Source of the DNA: Achromobacter pulmonis | Lineage (GTDB): Bacteria; Pseudomonadota; Gammaproteobacteria; Burkholderiales; Burkholderiaceae_B | Assembly (NCBI RefSeq): GCF_902859765.1 | Contig: NZ_CADIJV010000001.1 | Location: 1 to 64,000 of the forward strand | DNA: 64,000 nucleotides | Direction of reading: 5' to 3' | Part shown: piece after piece, positions 19,930 to 30,509 of the stretch | Layout of the letters: every line of letters begins with the position of its first letter | Numbering within the stretch: the first letter of the stretch is position 1 | Translations under genes and position numbers: made by a program | The notes under the pieces: generated by a model | Databases searched by the model: none | Told to the model about the DNA's origin: nothing | The model's input: only the letters and a program-made list of their open reading frames with translations

Positions 19930-21560
19930 GCGTGGGGCTCCGGCGCGGTGGCAGGGATCATCGGGTAATAGGGCGCCAGGGCGGCGCGCAGTATGCGGTC
20001 GTCGGGGTGGTCCCAGCGGCCCAGCACGTAGCCGTCGGGCCGCAGCAGGTACACGCTGCCGGGGCGCGCGCCGAAGCGGTCGCGCAGATGGCCGTGGGGA
20101 TCCCCCCAGGCGTCGGGCGCGGCGCCGCCGACGGGCAACAGCCGCAGCGGATCCGGCGCCGTCCGGGTGGCGCCGGCAAGCGCCCGCAGGCGCTGGGCCT
20201 GCGCGGTGTCGGGCGCGCAGGCCAGCAGCACGAAGCCCTGACCGAAGCAGGCGCTGAGATAGCATGGCGCCGTGTCCGCGTCGGCCAGCAGCAGGTCGGG
20301 CGCCGGTTGGCCGGGGGCGGCGCCGGGGCTCTGGCGTGGCGCGCCATCGGCCAGGTTCAAGAGCGAGCCGGGGTAGGCGATGGGGGCCGACTGGCGGGGA
20401 TTGATCAGCGGGCGCACATGCTCGTCCGTCAGCGCCAGCCGCAAGGCGGCTTCGCGCATCAGGCGGAAGCCATAATCCGGCGGCGCCATGAATTCGGTGC
20501 TCTTGGCGCCGTAGGCCAGGTTTTGGCGGGTGGCGTGGACGCGCTCGTCGCTGTAGCTATCGAGCAAGTCCGGCTGCGCTTGCCCGCGCAGCACCCAGGC
20601 CAGCTTCCAGGCCAGGTTGCCAGCATCATCCAGCCCCGAGTTCAGGCCGCGCACGCCAAAGATCGGCACCAGGTGGGCGGCATCGCCGGCGAACAGCACC
20701 CGGCCGTGGCGGTAACGTTCCAGCGTCAGGCACTTGGCGTTGTACAGCGAGATCCACAGCGGCTTCCAGGGGGCCGTTTCGCCGATCATGTCCAGGTGGC
20801 TCTGCACCCGTGGCAGCACGTTGCCGGGCTTGACGGCCTCGGCCGCGTCCTCGTCGTCGCGGATCTGGTAGTCGACCCGCCAGACATTGCCGGGCTGCCG
20901 GTGCATCAGCAGCGTGGAGCCGGGATTGGAGGGCGGGTCGAACCAGGCCAGCCGTTCGACCGGGCGGCTGGAGGCCTGCTCGATATCGACGATGACGTAC
21001 CGGCCTTCGTACTGCATGCCCTCCAGTTTCAGGCCCAACGCCTCGCGCACGCTGCTGCGTCCGCCATCGCAGGCCACCAGCCAGTCGGCCTGGATCGTCC
21101 GGCGCTGTCCGTCGAGGTCCGCCTCGACCCGCACGCCGTCCGCTTCCGGCCGTACCGCCACGGCGCGCGCGGCCCATTGCAGAGTCGCCCGGCCCGGTTG
21201 CCGCAGCATGGCCTGATGGGCATATTCCTCGACGAAGTACTGCTGGATATTGACCATGGGCGCGAAACGCTGCAGCGGATCGTGCGGCATGTCAAAGCGC
21301 AGCACTTCGCGGTCGCGGTAGTAACTGCGGCCCCCCGTCCAGGGCAGGCCGGTGGCGGTGAGCGCGGCGTCGGCGCCGGTCCAGGACAGGATCTCCTGCG
21401 AGCGGCGCGAAATGCAGATGGCGCGGCTGCCGCTGCAATAGCTGTCGTCGGCCTCCAGCGTGAGCGAGGCAATGCCGTAGCGCGCCAGCAGCGCGGCCAG
21501 GGTGAGCCCGACCGGACCGCCGCCGACGATCAGGACAGGCACGCGGGAAGGCAGTGTCAT
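19926..21560 (-). CDS. FAD-dependent aromatic monooxygenase (MhpA/PheA type)
   Basis: The 544-aa class A flavoprotein hydroxylase has the N-terminal FAD motif VLIVGGGPVGLTLAALLARYG near the start, the DG motif WLVACDGGRSSVRE near residue 175, and the second FAD motif LFAGDAAHLVPIFGVRGLN near residue 300. A thioredoxin-like C-terminal domain follows, as in phenol and 3-(3-hydroxyphenyl)propionate hydroxylases. The substrate is probably a phenolic acid but cannot be fixed. ATG 21560 is preferred over an in-frame start ten codons upstream because it precedes the FAD motif at normal spacing. It is the first gene of its operon. Confidence 0.88.
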   Translation of the reverse strand: MTLPSRVPVLIVGGGPVGLTLAALLARYGIASLTLEADDSYCSGSRAICISRRSQEILSWTGADAALTATGLPWTGGRSYYRDREVLRFDMPHDPLQRFAPMVNIQQYFVEEYAHQAMLRQPGRATLQWAARAVAVRPEADGVRVEADLDGQRRTIQADWLVACDGGRSSVREALGLKLEGMQYEGRYVIVDIEQASSRPVERLAWFDPPSNPGSTLLMHRQPGNVWRVDYQIRDDEDAAEAVKPGNVLPRVQSHLDMIGETAPWKPLWISLYNAKCLTLERYRHGRVLFAGDAAHLVPIFGVRGLNSGLDDAGNLAWKLAWVLRGQAQPDLLDSYSDERVHATRQNLAYGAKSTEFMAPPDYGFRLMREAALRLALTDEHVRPLINPRQSAPIAYPGSLLNLADGAPRQSPGAAPGQPAPDLLLADADTAPCYLSACFGQGFVLLACAPDTAQAQRLRALAGATRTAPDPLRLLPVGGAAPDAWGDPHGHLRDRFGARPGSVYLLRPDGYVLGRWDHPDDRILRAALAPYYPMIPATAPEPHA

Positions 21561-21577
21561 GCAGTCTCCGAATTTTG

Positions 21578-21591
21578 GTTGTTTGCGCAAC
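21578..21591. promoter_or_regulatory. Probable MarR operator, proximal site
   Basis: GTTGTTTGCGCAAC is an inverted repeat (GTTG/CAAC arms, inner TTGCGCAA palindrome) 18 bp upstream of the monooxygenase ATG. It matches a second copy centred 29 bp away, close to three helical turns, so both sites face the same side of the DNA. Confidence 0.65.
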
Positions 21592-21605
21592 TATATCGCT
21601 TGCTT

Positions 21606-21621
21606 GGTTGTGGGCGCAACC
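21606..21621. promoter_or_regulatory. Probable MarR operator, distal site
   Basis: GGTTGTGGGCGCAACC has 5-bp perfect arms (GGTTG/CAACC) and shares GTTGT and GCGCAAC with the proximal site. The likely promoter of the monooxygenase operon lies between or across the two sites, where the sequence is AT-rich (ACTATATCG). Confidence 0.65.
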
Positions 21622-21636
21622 ATTTTGCGCAGGCAC

Positions 21637-21663
21637 AAAAAAACCCGCCGGATGGGCGGGTTT
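21637..21663 (-). terminator. Intrinsic terminator of the coiled-coil protein gene
   Basis: Read on the minus strand, AAACCCGCC and GGCGGGTTT form a 9-bp stem around a 5-nt loop, continuing into a run of seven T. It begins 17 nt after the stop codon at 21681 and separates that gene from the monooxygenase promoter. Confidence 0.85.
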
Positions 21664-21680
21664 CCTGGAGACGGCGGCGC

Positions 21681-22379
21681 TTAGTTGCGCACGTTGTAGA
21701 TGCGCATGGCTTGCTGCTTCTGATTGCCGTCCATGACGCGCAGCACCACCACCCTGGGAGTGAAGCCATCGGGCAGCTTGAGCTGGCCCAACGCGTAATC
21801 GTAGCGGTCGACATCGAGGGCCGGGCCGTCCGGCGTGACGGTGGCGGCGCGGCCGTTGGTGTAGCTGCCCTCGATCGCGAAGGTGAGGGTGCCCTTGAAG
21901 GCCGGCGCGCTGCGGTCTTCGCGCATGACCAGCACTTGGTAATCGAGCAGGCCCGGCTGGCGCTTGAAGGTGGCCGAGCGGATGCCCAGATTGCCGCCGC
22001 GGGGATCGGGCGGCATGGCATCCTGGAACAGCACCAGTTCCTTGTTCAGCGTCTCCAGCTTGGCGCGGGCGTCCGCCAGGTCGGCGGTGAGTTTCTCATG
22101 GCCGGCCTTGTTGGCGTCGCGCTGCTGGGTCGCTTCTTCGAGCTGGCTCTGCAGGCGCTGGTTCTCCAGCTTGGACGCGCTCAGTTCGGTGTGCAGTTGC
22201 TCGGATTGCTCCACGGTCAGCCGTTGCGGGCCGTAGTTGGTCTGCAGGAAGAGCACGCCGCCCGCGCCCAGGGCGATGCCCACCAGCAGCAGGACGAGCC
22301 AGCGCGGCATGCGGCGCGTGCGTTGGCCCGGTTGGTATACGGAGGGCTTGAATACGGCCCGTTGTGATCTTCCAAACAT
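21681..22379 (-). CDS. Membrane-anchored coiled-coil protein, function unknown (DUF6776-like)
   Basis: The 232-aa product has a basic N-terminus, one membrane segment (WLVLLLVGIALGAGGVLFL, about residues 26-44), a coiled coil of about 70 residues rich in Glu, Gln, Leu and Asp, then a beta-rich periplasmic domain. This is the layout of proteobacterial DUF6776 proteins, a suggestion from architecture. ATG 22379 is chosen because AGGA lies 6 nt upstream; an ATG two codons earlier abuts that site. It lies downstream of amgK-murU on the same strand but 158 nt apart, with its own palindrome upstream. Confidence 0.75.
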   Translation of the reverse strand: MFGRSQRAVFKPSVYQPGQRTRRMPRWLVLLLVGIALGAGGVLFLQTNYGPQRLTVEQSEQLHTELSASKLENQRLQSQLEEATQQRDANKAGHEKLTADLADARAKLETLNKELVLFQDAMPPDPRGGNLGIRSATFKRQPGLLDYQVLVMREDRSAPAFKGTLTFAIEGSYTNGRAATVTPDGPALDVDRYDYALGQLKLPDGFTPRVVVLRVMDGNQKQQAMRIYNVRN

Positions 22380-22452
22380 CCCCATTCCTAGAAAACACCC
22401 TGTGGTAATGCCTGGCCGCGCGCCGCGCGCGCCGACCAAAGCGTCAGAGAAT

Positions 22453-22468
22453 ACCCGGTTAACCGGGT
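22453..22468. promoter_or_regulatory. 16-bp perfect palindrome upstream of the coiled-coil protein
   Basis: ACCCGGTTAACCGGGT is self-complementary and lies 74 bp upstream of the start of the minus-strand gene. It sits in the gap between murU and that gene and is the right length for a dimeric regulator. No nearby regulator gene offers a match. Confidence 0.5.
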
Positions 22469-22537
22469 GCGTTGGGTGCGCGGACAAGCCTGGTTGCGCA
22501 CCTTGATATTGTGAAATATGTGGGCATCGGCCCGGCC

Positions 22538-24264
<1,727 letters not shown>

Positions 24265-24344
24265 GGATGATCCGTGTCAGAAGAGCAATATTGCGTAAAA
24301 AAGGGGCGCGCACACATAAGGCTGGGCGTTGGGCGCGGCTTCTC

Positions 24345-24350
24345 TATAAT
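24345..24350 (+). promoter_or_regulatory. Consensus -10 box, probable lptD promoter
   Basis: A perfect TATAAT lies 83 nt upstream of the lptD start in the amgK/lptD divergent region. No good -35 is present at 17 bp (CTGGGC), so the promoter may be weak or activator-dependent. Confidence 0.45.
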
Positions 24351-24432
24351 ACCGGCTCGTTTCCGTTAGCATTGGCCCTTTCCAGGCGCCTTTGCCTGGT
24401 TCCCCCATCGTCAAAAAGGGCTGTTTTCACTC

Positions 24433-26826
24433 GTGCGCAAGGTTCGGTGGTTGATCCTATCTGCTATCAGCGTCGCCGGGGCCGTTCAGGCCCAGGGCAG
24501 CCAGGGTTCGGCTCCCGCGTCGACCTCGATCACCGCGGCTCCCGAGCTGCGCACGTCTCCCGGCTTGCGGATGCACCGCCTGCCGGACGGCAATATCCCC
24601 GCCTATCTGGAAGCGGACACCATCGAAGGTGACCCGGATTCCGACCTGACCCTGACGGGAGCGGCCCAGGTGCGCCGCATCGACGGCGTGATCAAGGGCG
24701 ACCGCATCAACTACCGCAAGGATACCGGCGAGGTCGACGTGCAGGGCAATGCGCGCATGATGCGCGACGGCACCCTGGTCACCGGTCCGAACGCCAAGTT
24801 CAACGTCGACAAATATTCCGGCGAAGTCGAGAAACCCAGCTTCTGGCTGGGCGCCACCGGCGGCTTCGCCGTGGCCGAGAAGGCCGACATCTTCAGCAAG
24901 TCGCAGATGCGGCTGCATACCGTCACGTACAGCGGCTGCTCGTGCGAGACGCCGTCCTGGTACATCAAGGCCAATACGGTCGACATCGACTTCGACGAAA
25001 ACGAAGGGGTGGCCCGCAATGGCGTGCTGTATTTCAAGGACGTGCCGATCCTGGCTTCGCCCTACATGACCTTCCCGGTCAAGAAAGAGCGCAAGTCGGG
25101 CTTCCTGATGCCGACCTACGGCACCACCAGCAAGGGCGGGTTCGATTTCTCGATACCGTATTACCTGAACATCGCGCCCAACTACGACGCGACCCTGCAG
25201 CCCCGCTATTTTTCCAAGCGCGGCCTGCAACTGGGCGGCGAATTCCGCTACCTGGGGGCGAGCTATGCCGGCAGCATCTACGGCGCTTACCTGCCGCATG
25301 ACAATGCCAACGGCGAAGACCGCTGGATGTACTGGTGGCGCCACCAGCAGCTGTTCGGCAACGGCTTCTATGCCGACTGGGACGTGGCCAAGGTGTCGGA
25401 CAACGACTACTTCCGCGACATCTCCCAATTGGGCCTGAACCAGGCGTCCACCACCTATCTGCCGCAGCGCGCGCGGGTGGGCTGGTCCTCGACCTACTGG
25501 AGCGCCTATGCGCAGGTGTACAAGTACCAGACGCTGCAGGATCCGGATGCGCTGCTGACGCCGCCCTACGACAAGCAGCCCGAACTGTACCTGCGCGGCG
25601 CCCGCTACGACTGGGGCGGTTTCGATCTGGATTGGACCTCGACGGCGGTGCGTTTCAGCAAGCCGCTGTTCCTGGGCAATCGCAATGGCCCCAATGGCGA
25701 CCGCTTCCAGACCTATCCCACGGTGTCCTACCCGATCGTCCGGCCGGGCTGGTTCGTGATTCCCAAGGCGGGCGTCAACTACACCCAATACCAGACCAGC
25801 TGGTACAACGGCGACTGGCTCGGCCTGAATTCGGGCACGGCCAATGCCGGCACCGCGTTCGGCTATCCGCGTTCGCAATCGCGCACGGTGCCGATCATGT
25901 CGCTGGATGCCGGCCTGATCTTCGAGCGCGACACCACGCTGTTCGGCAAGTCGTCGATCCAGACCCTGGAGCCGCGCCTGTATTACCTGCGCGTGCCGTA
26001 CCGCGACCAGTCCAAGATCCCGGTCTATGACACGTCGCTGTCCGACTTCAGTTTCTCGCAGGCCTTCGAGGAAAACATCTATACGGGCGGCTGGGACCGT
26101 ATTTCCAACGCCAACCAGCTGACCGCCGCGCTGACCACGCGCTGGCTCGATGCCTCGACCGGCTTCGAGCGCGCCTCGCTGGCCGTGGCGCAGCGCCTGT
26201 ATTTCGCCGACCAGAAAGTGACGCTGCCGGGCGAGACGCCGCGCGAGAACGTGCGTTCCGACTTCCTGGTGGGCGCCAGCGCCGCGCTGACCGACACCTT
26301 CAGCACCGATGCGGCGGCCCAGTACAACCCCTACGACAACCGCTGGTCGCGCGCCTTGCTGAGCGGCCGCTGGTCGCCGCAGCGCCTGACGACCGTGGCG
26401 CTGGCCTATCGCTACCAGCGCGATCCGCAGCCCGGCGTGCAGTATCAGCCGCAGGGACAGAACCAGATCAGCCTGGCTGTGCAATGGCCCTTCACCAAGC
26501 GCTGGTACGGCGTGGGTCGTATCGACTATTCACTGCGCAACGGTCCGTCGAGCACGGTCAGCGGCACCAACGACTCGCCCCGTATCACGCAGGCCATCGC
26601 CGGCCTCGAATACAAGGGCGACTGCTGCTGGGTCGGCCGGATGGTGTTCCAACGCTATGCCGTGTCCGCCACCGATGCCAACACGGCCTTGTTCTTCCAG
26701 CTGGAACTGACCGGACTGGGTTCCCTCGGGACCGATCCGATGAACCTGCTGAACAGAAGTATCCCCGGTTACTCGCGCATTACCCCGCCTGTGCCCGCCG
26801 GGACCACATTTGAAAGGTATGAATGA
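24433..26826 (+). CDS. lptD: LptD, LPS-assembly outer-membrane protein
   Basis: The 797-aa barrel protein works with lipoprotein LptE to insert lipopolysaccharide into the outer leaflet. A signal peptide ends at AGAVQA, about residue 20. The periplasmic OstA domain (about 55-200) begins with AYLEADTIEGDPD and the barrel fills the rest. Four cysteines expected for the essential inter-domain disulfides are present: C169 and C171 in GCSCE, and the CC pair at 731-732. The start is GTG. The last codons overlap surA by ATGA, linking it to the chaperone needed for LptD folding. Confidence 0.96.
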   Translation: MRKVRWLILSAISVAGAVQAQGSQGSAPASTSITAAPELRTSPGLRMHRLPDGNIPAYLEADTIEGDPDSDLTLTGAAQVRRIDGVIKGDRINYRKDTGEVDVQGNARMMRDGTLVTGPNAKFNVDKYSGEVEKPSFWLGATGGFAVAEKADIFSKSQMRLHTVTYSGCSCETPSWYIKANTVDIDFDENEGVARNGVLYFKDVPILASPYMTFPVKKERKSGFLMPTYGTTSKGGFDFSIPYYLNIAPNYDATLQPRYFSKRGLQLGGEFRYLGASYAGSIYGAYLPHDNANGEDRWMYWWRHQQLFGNGFYADWDVAKVSDNDYFRDISQLGLNQASTTYLPQRARVGWSSTYWSAYAQVYKYQTLQDPDALLTPPYDKQPELYLRGARYDWGGFDLDWTSTAVRFSKPLFLGNRNGPNGDRFQTYPTVSYPIVRPGWFVIPKAGVNYTQYQTSWYNGDWLGLNSGTANAGTAFGYPRSQSRTVPIMSLDAGLIFERDTTLFGKSSIQTLEPRLYYLRVPYRDQSKIPVYDTSLSDFSFSQAFEENIYTGGWDRISNANQLTAALTTRWLDASTGFERASLAVAQRLYFADQKVTLPGETPRENVRSDFLVGASAALTDTFSTDAAAQYNPYDNRWSRALLSGRWSPQRLTTVALAYRYQRDPQPGVQYQPQGQNQISLAVQWPFTKRWYGVGRIDYSLRNGPSSTVSGTNDSPRITQAIAGLEYKGDCCWVGRMVFQRYAVSATDANTALFFQLELTGLGSLGTDPMNLLNRSIPGYSRITPPVPAGTTFERYE

Positions 26827-28379
26827 TGCGTAGGTTGCACTCTTTGCGCCGCTTTACCGGCAACGCGCTCTTGCTGGCCATTTGCGCCGCTTTCCCGGCC
26901 GCGCATGCGGCGGAGCCGAACGGCAAGGGTGCCCGGAACGCGCCCGCCGCGCAGAAAAGCGCGCCGCCGCCCGCCGGCGAGCAGTTCGTGGACGGCATCG
27001 CCGCCGTGGTCGACAAGGATGTGATCACCCTGCGCGAGCTGCGCGATGCCTCGACCCGCATCGCCGGCGAACTGAAGACGCGCGGCATCCAGGTGCCCGA
27101 CGACAAGACCTTGCAGCACCAGGTGCTGCAACGTCTCATCATGGAACGCGTGCAGCGCCATGAGGCCGACCGCCTCGGCATCCGCGTCGACGACGCCCAG
27201 GTCGACCAGGCCATTGCCACCATCGCCGGCCGCAACAAGATCAGCGTGGCGCAACTGCGCCAGGAAATCGAGAAAACCGGCGTCACCTGGGACAGCTACC
27301 GCAAGTCGCTGAAGGACGAAATCCGCGCGGATCGCCTGCGCCAGCGTGCGGTGGACTCCACCATCGTCATTTCCGACGCGGAGGTCGACGCATTCCTCAA
27401 GGATCAGCGCCGCAACCCGGCCTTCGCCGCCGCGGCCCAGCGCGCCCAGCCGCAACCCCAACCCGAGGCCGCGCCCGAGCAGGCGGCCGCGGCCGGCCCG
27501 ATGCTCTACGCCGTCGCCCAGATCCTGGTGCGCGTGCCGGAAGGTTCCTCGCCCGAGCAATTGGCGGCATTGCGCCGCAAGGCCGAGGACCTGCTGGCGC
27601 GGGTCAAGCGCGGCGATGACTTCGCCAGCCTGGCCGCCGCCAATTCCGACGGCCCCGAAGCCCTGCAGGGCGGCGTCATGGGCGTGCGTCCGCTGGATGG
27701 CTGGCCTGACCTGTTCGCCAAGGCCATCGCCAACCTGCAGAAGGGGCAGGTCAGCGGCCTGCTCCAGAGCGGCAACGGTTTCCACATCCTCAAGGTGATG
27801 GACCGCGGCACTGCCCAGCCGGCGCCCAGCCGCACCGCGCGCGCTCCGGCGCCCGCGCAGGCTCCCCAGCCGCAACCGCAGCCGCAGGCGCAGCAGGGGC
27901 CGGTGGAAGTGATGCAGACGCATGCCCGCCACATTCTGATCAAGACCTCGACCGTCATGAGCGACGCGCAGGCCCGCCAGCGCCTGGAGCAGATACGCCA
28001 GCGCCTGGTGGCCGGCGATGCCAAGTTCGCCGACATGGCGCGCCAGTACTCGCAGGACGCGACCGCGCCGCAGGGCGGCGACCTGGGCTGGCTCAATCCC
28101 GGTGAAACCGTGCCGCCGTTCGAGGCCGCCATGAATGCGCTCAAGCCGGGCGAGATCAGCCAGCCCATCCAGACGCCGTTCGGCTGGCACCTGATCCAGG
28201 TCGAAGAGCGCCGCCAGCATGACGCCACCGATGACCTGGCCCGCATGAAGGCCCGCCAGACCCTGTTCGAGCGCCGCGCCCAACCGGCTTTCGAAGACTG
28301 GCTGGACCAACTGCGCGCCCAGGCGTACGTGGACAACCGGCTGGAGAAGCAGGACCGTATCAACCAGAACAACCGCTGA
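26823..28379 (+). CDS. surA: SurA, periplasmic chaperone and peptidyl-prolyl isomerase
   Basis: The 518-aa periplasmic chaperone escorts outer-membrane barrels such as LptD to the Bam complex. The signal peptide ends at AAHA near residue 29, followed by the SurA N domain with VDGIAAVVDKDVITLRELRD. Two parvulin domains lie at about residues 226-323 and 369-456 (HARHILIKTS), and a short C-terminal helix closes the protein. Pro/Gln/Ala-rich linkers flank the first parvulin domain and make the protein about 90 residues longer than the E. coli one. It is coupled to lptD and followed closely by rsmA. pdxA, which separates surA and rsmA in enterics, is absent here. Confidence 0.95.
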   Translation: MMRRLHSLRRFTGNALLLAICAAFPAAHAAEPNGKGARNAPAAQKSAPPPAGEQFVDGIAAVVDKDVITLRELRDASTRIAGELKTRGIQVPDDKTLQHQVLQRLIMERVQRHEADRLGIRVDDAQVDQAIATIAGRNKISVAQLRQEIEKTGVTWDSYRKSLKDEIRADRLRQRAVDSTIVISDAEVDAFLKDQRRNPAFAAAAQRAQPQPQPEAAPEQAAAAGPMLYAVAQILVRVPEGSSPEQLAALRRKAEDLLARVKRGDDFASLAAANSDGPEALQGGVMGVRPLDGWPDLFAKAIANLQKGQVSGLLQSGNGFHILKVMDRGTAQPAPSRTARAPAPAQAPQPQPQPQAQQGPVEVMQTHARHILIKTSTVMSDAQARQRLEQIRQRLVAGDAKFADMARQYSQDATAPQGGDLGWLNPGETVPPFEAAMNALKPGEISQPIQTPFGWHLIQVEERRQHDATDDLARMKARQTLFERRAQPAFEDWLDQLRAQAYVDNRLEKQDRINQNNR

Positions 28380-28397
28380 TCACAGCCCGGGCTTTTC

Positions 28398-29189
28398 ATG
28401 TCTCAACACCAGGCGCGCAAGCGCTTTGGCCAGAACTTCCTGACCGACGAGAGCGTGGTCGAGTCGATCGTGCGGGCGGTCAATCCCGCCCGCGGCGACT
28501 CCGTGGTCGAGATCGGGCCCGGCCTGTCGGCGCTGACGCGGCCGCTGCTGGAGCGGCTCGACCACCTGACCGCCGTCGAGATCGACCGCGACCTGGCGGC
28601 GCGCCTGCGCAAGCAGTTCGACGAAGGCCGCCTGACCGTGGTCGAGGCCGATGCGCTGACAGTGGATTTTTCGCAGTTCGGCGCGGGGCTGCGGGTGGTC
28701 GGCAACCTGCCTTACAACATTTCCAGCCCGCTGCTGTTCCATCTGATGACCTGGGCCGATCACATCCGCGACCAGCATTTCATGTTGCAGCGCGAAGTGA
28801 TCGACCGCATGGTCGCGCAGCCGGGCAGCGGTGATTTCAGCCGCCTGTCGGTGATGCTGCAATCGCGCTATCGCATGCACAAGCTGTTCGACGTGCCGCC
28901 CGAAGCCTTCGACCCGCCGCCCAAGGTGGTGTCGGCCATCGTGCGCATGGTGCCCTTGCCGGCCGAGCGCCTGCGTCCGGTCAGCGCGCGCGCCTTCGAG
29001 ACGGTGGTGGCGCGTGCCTTCTCGCAGCGCCGCAAGATGCTGCGCCGGGTGCTGGCCGACTGGGCGCCGCAGGTGCCCTGGGAGGCGCTGGACATTGCGC
29101 CCACCGCGCGCGCCGAGGATATCTCGGTGGATCGCTACATCCGTCTGTCGGACGCGCTGGTCGAGGCCGGCATTTTGCAGGGCGGCTGA
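28398..29189 (+). CDS. rsmA: 16S rRNA dimethyladenosine transferase
   Basis: The 263-aa RsmA (KsgA) dimethylates the two adjacent adenines near the 3' end of 16S rRNA (A1518/A1519 in E. coli numbering) late in small-subunit assembly; loss gives kasugamycin resistance. The SAM-binding motif [12 protein letters not shown] starts near residue 35 and the catalytic NLPYN is near residue 104. [11 protein letters not shown] opens the protein as usual. It starts 18 nt after surA and ends the operon at a strong terminator. Confidence 0.96.
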   Translation: MSQHQARKRFGQNFLTDESVVESIVRAVNPARGDSVVEIGPGLSALTRPLLERLDHLTAVEIDRDLAARLRKQFDEGRLTVVEADALTVDFSQFGAGLRVVGNLPYNISSPLLFHLMTWADHIRDQHFMLQREVIDRMVAQPGSGDFSRLSVMLQSRYRMHKLFDVPPEAFDPPPKVVSAIVRMVPLPAERLRPVSARAFETVVARAFSQRRKMLRRVLADWAPQVPWEALDIAPTARAEDISVDRYIRLSDALVEAGILQGG

Positions 29190-29213
29190 CACCGCGTCGC
29201 CCCCAAGGCCGGC

Positions 29214-29240
29214 AAAAACCCGCGTCGAGCGGGTTTTTTT
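29214..29240. terminator. Bidirectional intrinsic terminator between rsmA and glycerate kinase
   Basis: CCCGC and GCGGG form the core stem around GTCGA, extended by flanking A/T pairs. Seven T follow on the plus strand and five A precede the stem, giving a T-run on the minus strand. It sits between convergent genes and can serve both. Confidence 0.88.
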
Positions 29241-29261
29241 GTCGTGGCGCGGGAGGCGCGG

Positions 29262-30416
29262 CTACAGCATGCGCTTCTGCGCCGCCATCCACAATTGCAT
29301 GACGTCGCGGGCGCGGTCGTGCAGCAGGCGCTCGGCGTCGGCCAGGGCCTGTTGCAGCGTGATGGGGCCGGGGGCCAGGCTGAAGGCGGCGCTGATGCCG
29401 ACGCCATGCAAGGCTTCGTAGCCTTCGCCCAGCGAGCCGGCCAGGGCCACCACCGGCACGCCGGCCTGGTGCGCGATGCGGGCCACGCCCGCCGGCGTCT
29501 TGCCACGCAGGGTCTGGGCATCCATGCGGCCTTCGCCGGTGAAGGCGAGCGTGGCGCCCTCCATGGCCCGTGCCAGTCCGCCGAGTTCGGCGACGATCTC
29601 GATGCCCGGCCGGAATTGGGCATCCAGGAAAGCCTTGGCGGCGAAGCCCAGGCCGCCCGCCGCGCCCGCGCCAGCCTCGTGGCGGTGGTCGCGACCCAAC
29701 TGGCGCGCGCAGAGATCGGCGAAGTGGTCCAGCATGGCGTCCAGCGTTTGCACCTGTTCGGGCGTAGCGCCTTTCTGCGGGCCGAAGACATGCGAGGCGC
29801 CCTGCGGACCGCATAGCGGGTTGTCGACGTCGGAGGCAATGACGATGCGCGTCTTCGCCAGCCGCGGATCGAGGCCGCGCGGGTCGATGCTGGCCAGTTG
29901 GCCCAGCGCGCCGCCGCCGGGCGGCAGGCTGCGGCCGTCGGCATCGAGCAGGCGCAGGCCCAGCGCCGTCAGCATGCCCGCGCCGCCGTCATTGGTGGCC
30001 GAGCCGCCCAGGCCGAGGATGATGCGTGCGGCGCCGGCATCCAGCGCCGCCAGGATCAGTTCCCCCACGCCGTGGCTGCTGGCGCGCAGCGGGTCACGCC
30101 TGGCCGGCGCGATAAGTTCAAGGCCCGCGGCGGCGGCCATTTCGATGACGGCGGTGCCGTCTTCGAGCAGGCCCCAGGTGGCGTCGACCTTGTGGCCGAG
30201 CGCATCGTTGACCGTGTGCTGGCGGGCCTGGCCGCCGGCCGCGGCCAACACCGCCTCGACCGTGCCTTCGCCGCCGTCGGCCATCGGGATGCAGACCGTG
30301 TGCGCGCCGGGACAGGCGGCCTTGACGCCACGCGCGATGGCCGCGGCCGCGTCGGGGGCGGAAATACTTTCCTTGAAAGAGTCGGGTGCGATGACGATTT
30401 TCACGAGGTCGGCCAC
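29262..30416 (-). CDS. Glycerate kinase
   Basis: The 384-aa product belongs to the GarK/GlxK glycerate kinase family, which phosphorylates glycerate to 2- or 3-phosphoglycerate and feeds glycolysis. Family signatures are VIAPDSFKES at the start, PMADGGEGTVEA near residue 46, and LGLGGSATNDGGAGML near residue 134. The start is GTG at 30416. A second in-frame GTG at 30404 gives the more usual VKIVIAPDSFK start, and neither has a clear ribosome site. It is divergent from pyruvate kinase, which fits a shared role in lower glycolysis. Confidence 0.9.
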   Translation of the reverse strand: MADLVKIVIAPDSFKESISAPDAAAAIARGVKAACPGAHTVCIPMADGGEGTVEAVLAAAGGQARQHTVNDALGHKVDATWGLLEDGTAVIEMAAAAGLELIAPARRDPLRASSHGVGELILAALDAGAARIILGLGGSATNDGGAGMLTALGLRLLDADGRSLPPGGGALGQLASIDPRGLDPRLAKTRIVIASDVDNPLCGPQGASHVFGPQKGATPEQVQTLDAMLDHFADLCARQLGRDHRHEAGAGAAGGLGFAAKAFLDAQFRPGIEIVAELGGLARAMEGATLAFTGEGRMDAQTLRGKTPAGVARIAHQAGVPVVALAGSLGEGYEALHGVGISAAFSLAPGPITLQQALADAERLLHDRARDVMQLWMAAQKRML

Positions 30417-30509
30417 GGATCGTTGGGGACGGGATGCCGATCATGATACCCGCGTGTCCGCCGCCGTCGTACCATAGCGCTTTCGTTGTTCATGTGAGAG
30501 TGGATCGCC

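Noticed and set aside
19743-22367. A plus-strand open frame of 874 codons opposite the monooxygenase operon
   Set aside because: It spans three minus-strand genes, their operators and a terminator, and has no domain or start signal.
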